A DNA stretch of 52,925 nucleotides, from assembly GCF_963678635.1 (NCBI RefSeq), contig NC_087069.1, positions 22,234,735 to 22,287,659 of the forward strand, read 5' to 3'. Every line of letters starts with the position of its first letter. Position 1 is the stretch's first letter. Of this stretch, positions 45,360 through 52,925 are shown in pieces. The notes beneath the pieces are model-generated. The model had not been told where the DNA came from. It did not search any database and saw nothing but the letters and a program-made list of their open reading frames with translations. Made by a program: the position numbers and the translations under genes. This stretch comes from Symsagittifera roscoffensis (taxonomy: Eukaryota; Xenacoelomorpha; Acoela; Convolutidae).

Positions 45360-45952
45360 TCAGAATCGTCTATTATAATAGCACGTCGATTTAGTACCTC
45401 TGTTTAGGTGCTCTAATTTCTTTCGCTCGTTTTCTTTTCGAGCTTCAATGTCCAAATAGGGGCAGTTGTACGCTGCTGGTTCTGACTCATTTTGCCCACT
45501 TAGCTGGTCGAAATCTACCAAACTCTGTTCTGCCTCTTGATCACTGTATGTGGGTTGGTTGAACCCCATATCTGGCGGCGTAAAAAGATCCACGTAATAG
45601 CCCCCCTGTGCTTATATAGCTTCAGCCAAATCCTCCCTTCCGTTATCGGCGGGAGTGGGGACCACGTCTACGTCGTATTCGCCCCAGTCCATGGTGCGCT
45701 CAATTTCTCTTATGAACATATCATCACACAAACTTTTATGTCAGAAAGGACTAGTAGTTACTCTGTTTGCATGTATATATCGCTTATTGTCAAATCCGCT
45801 AAGTGAAATTTGGTTCGTTATTATGGTTTATAAATTGTGATTACAGGAACTTATCCTCACATTTTCTGAACAAACCACTGAACAGTAAGTCAAGTTTTGT
45901 TTGCTTTTTTGAGTTTATTTTGAAATACCTTTTGCGCTTTTCTTATCAGAGT
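45360..45952 (-). pseudogene. Polymerase exon 3: C-terminus plus acidic extension
   Basis: It opens NSDKKSAKG, then after a shift LDLLFSGLFRKCEDKFL and SQFINHNNEPNFT, and after another GFDNKRYIHANRVTTSPF (family FDDKRY, normally close to the C-terminus). The last frame then stays the same for about 140 further codons with just a TGA at 45741 and a TAA at 45612: MFIREIERTMDWGEYDVD, DLFTPPDMGFNQPTYSD, QSLVDFDQLSGQNESEPA, ending TKSTCYYNRRF and TGA/TAG around 45360. This tail is acidic and is not part of the standard polymerase; it may be a fused partner or an extended disordered tail. Confidence 0.65.
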
Positions 45953-46121
45953 CTAAAAAAGAAAACACAATCGATTACTTCAAATTTTTAACAGTTTTTT
46001 CCCTTTTCCACATAATTACCTCCCTTCCCCCACCCCACCCCTCGCTACATAATCTTATGATTTGTTATTGTTGCCTTTTTCTAAAATGGTAATTGCAATT
46101 TAAAAGAAAAAAAAAACTTAC
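45953..46121 (-). other. Polymerase intron 2, 169 nt
   Basis: GTAAGT donor at 46121 and TTCTTTTTTAG acceptor ending at 45953. Its removal joins ISS-N-SDKKSAKG in phase, matching the lysine-rich segment that follows the conserved VGLxxKxYS in Polinton polymerases. It is T-rich and has a C-poor stretch with GGGGTGGGGTGGGGGAAGGG on the coding strand. Confidence 0.7.
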
Positions 46122-48691
46122 TGGAAGAAATAATGCTGTACAATTTGGGCTTTAGTCCGACGTACTCCTGTATGATCTCGCCAGCAAGCTCGTCCTTGAA
46201 TTTGAGGGAAACGCGCAATTTCTCGTTGGTGTAGAGGGAGTGGGTGGCTGCTTGATTTGAAAAGTCAAAATGATTTCGCAGTTCATGGTTTTTCTCAATT
46301 TAATGTACAGGTTTTGCTGCGGATTTCATACAGGAACGAATCAGTGTCCGAATATAAAAAAGTTGCGTCAAAATTTTTCTTTGTTTATAGTGTAAAGGAA
46401 CTGGAACATGTAAAATTTTGCCAAATCTAGTATCGTTGCACCAACAATTGTGGGTTTATCCCATTTACAGGTTTTGAGGTAACAGATACCAAGTTTTGGT
46501 CAATTTTTTTACCCTGCTAAATCTCTTTTTCCTGGATGAATTTTGCAATTCTTTGGCATTGCGAACAATATCTACAATAACTCGAACCCTTTTTGATTCG
46601 CAGAATATTCCAAACGCACTATTTATAATTTGCTTGAAGAAGTCTTGTTCAATTTTGGTAGTAGCGTTTTTTCGGAGCTCATTGTTCGACTGAACATATG
46701 GTGCAGTACATTTTTCTTATCTAAACTGCAGTACTTGATTTAATTTTTCATTTTTCAAACCAAGTTTGACATAGAGCTGTAGTGTTAGGTAGTGTACAGT
46801 TTAGTTTTTCTTTGGAAAAAAATTTTGAATGAGCTTTGGCGTAGTGCCCACTTTATCCGAAAGTTCGTTTTTTTTCAACATGTCCAATTGAAGCTCACTG
46901 AGCCACATTTTGGACACAATTTCTTTTGTTGTGGCGAGTGGGTAATCCGAATGGGCATCGTGCAAATGATCGGGGTATAAAAGATCGACGTCCAAAATGT
47001 ATCCAATTTCGGATTTTCTGCTTGTGTTGAAAATTTCCGCTACACTTACCTGGTCATTAAACTCAAATAAGTTAAGTGAAAGAGGAAATTTCTACATAAT
47101 ACCGCCAAATAAATTGTTCGCTTCTATCATGAAGAGGAAAGTAATAGGCTGTTTAGGGTCGTAATTTTTCACAAATTTTTTGTTGGCGGAAACAAGGATT
47201 TTTTCAAACACATTGGCAATGCCTCCCCTGATCAGGTTTTTTGGCATTTCCAAGTGCTCACTATCAGTGAGTAAATGGAGGTCAGCCTTACATGATCGCA
47301 AAAATGCATCCCCTGAGATATTGCTAACCATGAAACATTGAGCACAATCAAGCTTATATGTTTCATAACACACTCGTCTAAACTCTTCAAAAACGCATGC
47401 AAGAATCAAGGTATCAATCGTTAGATACAAATCGCTGTATTTGCCCAAAGTCTGACAACCGAAACGATTGTACACTAACCATGCATAAAGGTATTCTTTT
47501 TCACTGACACTAAAAACACCTCCTTGCAGCGTGTTGTTCCACTTGTCGCGTGCAGGTAGTCCATTTTCTGTGTATCTGGCATGGCTGTCAACATACGAGT
47601 AGGGTGAGTAACCTTTTTGTCGAATCAATGCTTTATCTTCTTCTGGTCGGGTAGCGAAGTGGTTATTGAGATATATGAACTTTTTCACGGGTAGATGCCG
47701 AGCTAGCTAATCTAGTGAGCTGTTCATAAATTAACAACTGTCCACAAAACGGATTTCTTCGTAGACATTATGGACATTTCGTTTTTTCGTTAGTGTACGA
47801 TCTAATCCACACTTTCGTTGTAGTTGAAATAAATTTTTCGTCAATGAGTGGAATGACCGAAAAGGTGTTTCTGATATTGGTATCTTGCAGACTCTTCAGA
47901 ACATGGTGCAAATCATAATTTTGGAGATCGCGGGCAAAGACAGCAAATTTTATGGTTCTCTCAGGAAGTTGCATCTGTTGTGAGCCCATCCGAGCAATGA
48001 TCCATCGAAATGATTATGGTCCAAAACTTTCGCGATAGTTTCGGAGATTTCTTCTTCGCAAATCCAGCATTTGTCTGTCTTCAAGAATAGCGATGTTTCC
48101 GAGGTAGTTCGGGTATCGTCGTTTTTTATTATGAAAGTCACGCGCAATTACTTCCAGCATTCGAACGAATTTAGTCATTGCGTCCACTCCTCGATGGTGT
48201 GAAAAAAAACGCCGATTTCGGGTTTCCAGTTTCCACAACTACAAGGCAAAACTGCTGTGCTTATGTTTTTCAATCACGGTTGTTCTCAAACAGGTAGGAT
48301 TTTTTCTCACTGTCTCCACCTTCTCCAGTCTCCAGCACAGACTCCAAATCAAAGTAAACTGCGAATGGGCTATAGCTTCGAGCACCGATGTTTTTGAAGC
48401 CTACACTGCTCTTGTCAACATTTGGCATGGTAACGATTGCTGGTTTGTTCCCCATGCAGATTAATGGTGGCGCTCAAATCGTTCCTCGGATGAACACCGG
48501 TGGAAGCAGTTTCGGCACAGCATGTTTCTCGATCTCAGTTTTATTTTTTTTGCATTTTGCTCACTAACTTGTTCAGGTCTCTTATCACAACGTATTGGTG
48601 CGTGCCCATATCGTTTAGAAGCAGCAAATCGACAACAAAACCAGACTGATATTTTGACACTCTCAAGGGTAGAAGAGTCTTTTCATTGTAC
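46122..48691 (-). pseudogene. Polymerase exon 2: exonuclease and palm
   Basis: It begins RYNEKTLLPLRVSKYQSG, then VVIRDLNKLVSKMQKK; a slip in an A run near 48550 leads to a zinc-finger-like LCRNCFHRC...RFERHH, another shift to MGNKPAIVTMPN and YFDLESV, then HRGVDAMTKFV, the Cys/His cluster and DEKFIS. From 47688 one frame holds for about 400 codons to near 46450: GYSPYSYVDSHARY, YSDLYLTIDTLILACVF, IEANNLFGG (motif A, Glu for Asp), GYILDVDLLYPDHLHD, LQLYVKLGLKNEKLNQVLQF and KQIINSAFG. After two more shifts come KPTIVGATILDLAKFYM and YSDTDSFLYEI (motif C intact), then FKDELAGEIIQEYVGLKPKL, ending TTCCA before a GTAAGT donor. Confidence 0.8.
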
Positions 48692-48844
48692 CTAGAGAAA
48701 AATTTTGAATGATATTTTATACTAATTTTTAAAGTCATCATGATAATAATTCTTTAATGAATGTGCAGTCAAGCATTCGTTCTGATGTGCTTAGATACAG
48801 CTTGACACCAATTGACAAAAAGTAAGGATTAAAATGCAACTAAC
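48692..48844 (-). other. Polymerase intron 1, 153 nt
   Basis: GTTAGT donor at 48844 and TTTTTCTCTAG acceptor ending at 48692. Removal joins NVF-R-YNEKTLLPL in phase (codon AG|G), exactly continuing a conserved stretch of Polinton polymerases. The intron contains several stops in all frames. Confidence 0.75.
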
Positions 48845-49837
48845 CTGAAGACATTCAGTTGCACTTCATTCAAATTTTCGAAGCGTGCAGTAGCTGGTAG
48901 TCCCATTGGGTACCAGTATCTGCGATAATCATAGAAGCTCGATTTCTCCTCTTCTTTACTCCGCATCGTACGAAGAGTAAGCGGGATAATGTTCTGCTTT
49001 GGGATACTCAGCAACGAAGCAGTACTCAAAGCATCTATCGCCTTCATAATTGTGAATATTCATCAAGAAGCGTTCGAGTTTCAGAAGATCGGCTGGTAGT
49101 AGCAAGTACGATAAAGCCCTGATCGGTGCAGACTTTGCCATTTTTAGGACATTCTTATCAATCCTGCGGATTCTCCAGCCGCTACCATGAGACCCATACT
49201 GATGGACAGTAGACAATATTTGGTCTACGCAATCATACAACTGGTCCTGGGTCCATCCTCGAACGTCTACAGCAAGCATTTTGCAATTGGCGAAGATGGT
49301 TATTACTTCTTCTGTGCCATCTGCTTTTTCTTTTTCAAAAGTTACTTTTGCCGACAAGTGAGCTTTCTGAGGCTCATACATAGTATTTTGAAGTATCAGT
49401 TCTTCGATATCTTCTCTCTTGGTCACGAATAGCGCCAGTAGGTCCACTTCCGTTTCCATCGGCACTAAATTGTATGTCCTGACTGCTCCATCAAAAGCTG
49501 TCTCAGGTTGTATAGAAGTGAGGATTTCTCGGCTCACATCCCATGCTGGCAGACCGTGTTTGTTTCGCATATGCGCAGCATATGCGCGATCATTTTGGAA
49601 CTTTTTCATGTCGTAGAGAAAAATACTTCTTTCTTCCGTTTCATGGATTGTTTTGTGACGCTCCACCACATGTTCCCAGATGACACGAAGTGACTTATCC
49701 TCTAGTTCACAGTGACCACAGATGTAGTCGGTTTTGACAGGATCAATCTTGTGAGCAGCCGTTAGATGTTTTTTGGGGCTTCGCCGGTCGCTCAATTTTT
49801 TTTGGCAGTGATTACAGGGTTCGACTTTTGTAGACAT
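48845..49837 (-). pseudogene. Polymerase exon 1: zinc fingers and pre-polymerase region
   Basis: ATG 49837 opens 293 codons. Residues 1-105 have three Cys/His clusters: CNHCQKKLS...HLTAAH, CGHCELEDKS...HVVERH and AYAAHMRNKH with FLYDMKK as the partly lost first half. Residues about 225-280 (GSGWRIRRIDKNVLKM, IRALSYLLLP, NIHNYEGDRCFEYCFVAEYP) are the segment that precedes family B polymerase in Polintons. One extra base near 48960 shifts the frame; the continuation KEEEKSSFYDYRRYWYP to EVQLNVF is in the next frame. The exon ends TTCAG at 48845 before a GTTAGT donor. The start is the first ATG after AT-rich sequence. Confidence 0.8.
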
Positions 49838-51503
49838 TGCAAGGTTGTTTGTTGAGAATTTTGATATTTCGGAAAGTTAGGTTCAAATAAATCGGATACT
49901 GGTTTACAAGTCAAAAGAGTTCAATTGATTTTCCGTTTGTTTTACGACTGCGATTAAATCTGTTTAGATTTTCAAACTTTTCTATTACTTATTAATTGCC
50001 AAACTAGGAGTGGTTTCCTAAGGTGGAGCTTAGATTATTAAATTCGAGAGGGTGCGCCCAAATTGCACACAGATACATCAAAGAAAACAACTTCAGCTCA
50101 TTTTATAAACCTATAAAATGTCTTTTTAATCAACCAAATTTTCTGAATTAACCACGAAATTCCTAAAGAAATTTTGTAGCTTCAAAAAATTCATCGGCAC
50201 TCAATTCAAAAAGACTTCACCCGAGTAGACCTAAGCCCAGCAGAGTGAAATGAAAGCCTTTCACCAAAAGTAGTTAATCATCAATTGAGCTGTTGAAATA
50301 GCTCAGACTAGGAATGGAAGAGAGCAATGAATTGATCAATGAAAGGCGCTACTGTAATTGAAAGGCGGTTTTTGTTAAAGAATTTTAAAACAACAGGATC
50401 AAAACAGAAATCAAAATTTATGATTAAATTGCAAATTTTGTTATGTTGCTGTAATTGATAAATTTGTTAGTTTTGATTAATCGCTCAAGCTAAACATGAA
50501 AATTGGTGTTTTTGTTTTCCAGCCATTGGTGAACGTCAAAGAAGAGATAAAGCTTCATATCAAAAATTTTCTTTAAATCAAATAATGGGAATATTTCATG
50601 TCAAACTTCTGAAAATTGAAAAAACCAAACAGGTCAATTTATTCTTTTTTTATGATTTTTTTGTTTGTATTAAATTCATTCAGAGTATATGTTCACTGCT
50701 TCAGGTATCTGGTGTGTCCTTTGCAGTGTTTCAGCTTTTAGTTTTAGATGGTTTCCACTGCAGGGCGTTGAGGACCATTGTCTCAGTGGATATGCAGTCC
50801 TTTCAAAAACCACCAAATATTTTTTGAAACGTGGCCGCCTAGACTCGAAAACGGCGGCTACGCCTTGTTTTTGACCCCGCTTTAAAAAAATTTAGTTTCA
50901 TCCACTTCTGAGCACGCCTTCCTAGTGAACGACACTTAGCTAACAATGAGTTTAAACGAATTTCGATTATCTCAAAAAACAAACATTTCAAAAAGCTTTG
51001 TATCACGGCACTGCATGTTTCATCAGCCGTAATACCATTATAGCAACAGTATGAGGCAAAGATGCAGTTAATAAATCAATTTTTGACAAAAAAAAAACAA
51101 AAACGAATTTTTGCATACTTCTTCTGGTTTCGGTTTTGAACAAAAATAACGTATTAAGTGTTGCATATACAGGCAAATTTTCATTAGCTAAGTTGATCAC
51201 CTACTGCTGGTCGAAAGCAGAAGATAGTTTTTGATACCAGTGTTTGTTTTAAACTAAATTTTGAAACTCTCAACTCTTTATTTTCAAATACAAAAAAGTT
51301 TTTAAAATGTGTTTCTTTTTGTTTAGTTTTATTCTTTCAAAGATTTCTAAAAAAAATTACAGAACAAACTTTAAATTAAAAAAATCTAAAACAAAACAAA
51401 AACAAAAATTCAGCCACAGTAATTTTTTTAAAAATGCTTATCAAACTAAGTTAAAAAACCCAAACTGGTGCACTCGCGGTAAAAACAAAGATTTTTTGAG
51501 TTT
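49838..51503. other. Spacer between the polymerase and the gene at 51.5 kb
   Basis: AT-rich, no supportable ORF on either strand. The plus frames at 50585-50874 and 51307-51546 are Phe/Lys-rich and not convincing. It holds a GC-rich hairpin at 50830-50862. By position it should contain the promoter of the polymerase, but nothing specific can be pointed out. Confidence 0.5.
50830..50862. repeat. GC-rich hairpin
   Basis: CGTGGCCGCC at 50830-50839 pairs with GGCGGCTACG at 50853-50862 (one G-T pair), leaving a 13-nt loop. It stands out as a GC island in 65-70 percent AT sequence and is followed by TTGTTTTTGACCCCGC. It could be the core of a short foldback element. Confidence 0.8.
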
Positions 51504-52174
51504 TCAGAGATCTCTAAATTGCAGTTTGCGTTTTTTAGGCGCATAGCAAGCATTGATATAGGCGGCGTCTCAGTTACTAAGGTTGGTGCAGTGGAACTTT
51601 GACTACTGGAAGAAGAAGCAGAGAAAGTGTGCTGCTGCTGATGTTGAGTGATTGAAAAAATATCCGGTTTTATTGGGATTTTGGTTGTCTGCTGGTCCTC
51701 ATCTTTTTTTTCTGTTGAATCTGGTGTTTCAACCGACTCAATGTTCCAGTAGGTTTCGTCGTCGCTAGTTCTCTAATGGATCGATCCTGATTTTCGTAGA
51801 AGGGGATCGATTGGTAATCGTAGTTTAAACAGTATTTTTCTCGGTGAACGATCAAGGCAAGTAGGGTCTTGAATATCTGTGCGCTCCAATGCAGGATATG
51901 ATTCAGTCACACAACAACTCTCGTAGACCTGTTTTCTGCTTTGTCTGAGGACACAAATTTGATCTAGCAAATAATTGGGTAACTTCGTGTGGTTTTTAGT
52001 GACCCATTCATCGAATTCTCTACTTCCTGGATCAAGATCATTCAAAAGACTTGCTTTTCGATGACCCATTTTCCGTTCCTGTTGAACCACTACGATAGAA
52101 TCTCTGGTATATTTTTGGTATAATATAGCTCTTTCAAGAAAATTAATTGAAATGATTGGCAGTGGAGTTGCCAT
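51504..52174 (-). pseudogene. Unrecognised gene, frameshifted; acidic, Q/S-rich, basic tail
   Basis: From ATG 52174 a 133-codon frame (MATPLPIISINF; alternative start at KMGHRKASLLND, about 52069) contains REFDEWVTKNHTKLPNYLLD and QICVLRQSRKQVYESC. Around 51845 coding character moves to another frame (EKYCLNYDYQSIPFYENQD), and around 51780 to the third (DDETYWNIESVETPDSTEK, then QHQQQHTFSASSSSSQSS). Near 51540 one more frame gives CYAPKKRKLQFRDL and TGA 51504; PKKRK is a classical monopartite nuclear localisation motif. No catalytic domain, membrane segment or known family is seen. It lies 2.3 kb upstream of the polymerase start on the same strand, so it may be a Polinton-encoded gene or a host gene. 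Two or three single-base indels would explain the frames. Confidence 0.5.
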
Positions 52175-52557
52175 CGTTGAAAATTTTGTATTGTTGGATT
52201 TTGAGAGATTGAATAAAAATAGTGAGTAGATATAGTTTGACCCACCACTTTTAGTTTTTTTTGTGCTGGTGGTCTAAGATTTAGCCAATCACCATAAATC
52301 TGAGTTTGTAAATTTTTAATATGTTTTCAGGGCTTTTGCAATTAAAATAGAAATGTGAACGCTTTGAAAATCTATACATCAAAGAAACAGCATGGCGCCT
52401 TTTTATGATACACTTAGCCTAAAATTGCAGATAACATGCATGCCGCCAGGGTAAAAACGTTGAGATTTATGAGCTAAAACGGGAATTTGCCAGACAGATC
52501 TGACATGTATAACTTAAACTCATAAATTTCCAACTGCAAACAAATCCCGAGTCCCCA
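52175..52557. other. Non-coding stretch between two divergent candidates
   Basis: No ORF or repeat is evident. If the genes at 51504-52174 (minus) and 52558-52782 (plus) are real, they are divergent and this would be a shared upstream region; no promoter element stands out. Confidence 0.4.
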
Positions 52558-52782
52558 ATGAAGCTTAAGGAATACCGTAAAAGATATCGCCCGAGTTAAG
52601 CTATTCACCGGCTGGGTAAATCATTCTTAAAATGTCTCTTGACTGATTCGGTTGAAAAAAACTACCGCTACCCAACTATTTACACGCTTGAAAGTGATAC
52701 TAACTTTTTTGATGACTTTCGTGATATTTCTTCAGGAGAAAAACCTAAAGTCAGAGTTGAAACAAAACATTTGAAAAAACAG
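52558..52782 (+). CDS. Candidate exon, unknown protein
   Basis: ATG 52558 starts MKLKEYRKRYRPS, then TAA at 52597, after which the same frame continues for 61 codons of good protein-like text (GKSFLKCLLTDSVEKNYRY, YTLESDTNFFDDFRDISSG, KPKVRVETKHLKKQ) to a CAG|GTACCT donor at 52782. An acceptor GAGTTAAG ending at 52600 would remove the stop and give an internal exon 52601-52782. The frame before the ATG is also open for about 15 codons. No family recognised. The gene would continue beyond the right edge. Confidence 0.4.
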
Positions 52783-52925
52783 GTACCTATATTACACTAA
52801 AATTGTATATAAAAATTGACGAAGAGGTGTTCAAAATGTATCAAGCAGTTACTTTGACGACGAAAAAATTTGATTGTTCAGCAGATAATTTTTCAAAGTA
52901 GAAAAAAATGATCAAAGCACCAAAT

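Larger units (their letters stand above)
45360..49837 (-). pseudogene. Polinton/Maverick-type family B DNA polymerase, decayed, three exons
   Basis: Protein-primed DNA polymerase of a Polinton/Maverick self-synthesising transposon (relatives occur in adintoviruses). Reading from 49837 leftwards: N-terminal zinc fingers; a conserved pre-polymerase region; proofreading exonuclease start (YFDLESV near 48345); a Cys/His cluster (CWICEEE...LDHNHFDG...AHNRCN); the polymerase palm with motif A at 47122, NSAFG near 46615 and DTDS at 46337-46348; a lysine-rich C-terminal part and DNKRY near 45785. At least six frameshifts and several in-frame stops (TAG 47092, TAA 46801, TAA 46717, TGA 45741, TAA 45612) show it is dead. 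Total length, about 4.3 kb of coding sequence, is in the normal range for the family. No Polinton integrase, ATPase, protease or capsid gene is visible, so the element is either cut or continues to the right. Confidence 0.85.

Noticed and set aside
47044-47052. Perfect donor CAG|GTAAGT on the minus strand within the polymerase
   Set aside because: The frame continues through it into conserved polymerase text (GYILDVDLLYP), so it is coding sequence and not an intron start.
46796-47700. TAA/TAG read as Gln (a ciliate-like code), suggested by stops at Gln positions in the polymerase
   Set aside because: The same gene has many frameshifts, the CAP exons and the satellite source exon behave with a standard code, and TGA also appears at Arg and Trp positions in the gypsy element. 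Decay by transitions explains everything.

Overview
The window is nuclear DNA from an AT-rich eukaryote, most likely an invertebrate animal. The evidence is GT-AG introns with T-rich acceptors, a secreted CAP/SCP-type protein exon pair, a Ty3/gypsy LTR retroelement, a Polinton/Maverick-type family B DNA polymerase and a long satellite array. I cannot name the species. No intact complete gene was found: what can be read is exons, decayed mobile elements and pseudogenes.

Layout. (1) 1-4.3 kb: the 3' part of a CAP/SCP gene in two 179-nt-scale exons separated by a 2.3 kb intron; its 5' exons are not visible. (2) 4.3-6.7 kb: non-coding, with an (AT)n tract. (3) 6.7-25.3 kb: one continuous 18.6 kb tandem array. 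Its outer parts consist of 1.2-1.4 kb units that each carry a decayed protein-coding terminal exon; its core (10.4-22.4 kb) is a roughly 550 bp satellite that is the 3' piece of the same unit, locally organised into a roughly 905 bp higher-order repeat. The satellite therefore appears to have grown out of the last exon of a tandemly duplicated, now dead gene. (4) 25.3-28.4 kb: AT-rich spacer. (5) 28.4-40.0 kb: an old Ty3/gypsy element with diverged LTRs, broken gag, an almost deleted protease, RT, RNase H, a long linker and integrase; a tRNA-like sequence and a possible membrane-protein ORF lie in its leader. (6) 40.0-45.1 kb: spacer with a few candidate exons, a duplicated 175 bp block and a 152 bp foldback MITE. 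(7) 45.4-49.8 kb, minus strand: a Polinton-type DNA polymerase pseudogene whose reading frames imply three exons and two short introns. (8) 51.5-52.2 kb, minus strand: an unrecognised gene, broken by frameshifts, with a Q/S-rich region and a basic nuclear-localisation-like tail. (9) 52.56-52.78 kb, plus: a candidate exon of unknown family.

Common theme: almost every coding trace is decaying. In-frame TGA codons often stand where family knowledge predicts Arg or Trp, and TAA/TAG where it predicts Gln, as expected from C-to-T (or opposite-strand) transitions. The strongest lead is the exon-derived satellite; the second is the intron-bearing Polinton polymerase with an altered motif A next to an unknown gene. 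All family calls rest on motif recognition by eye, without database searches.
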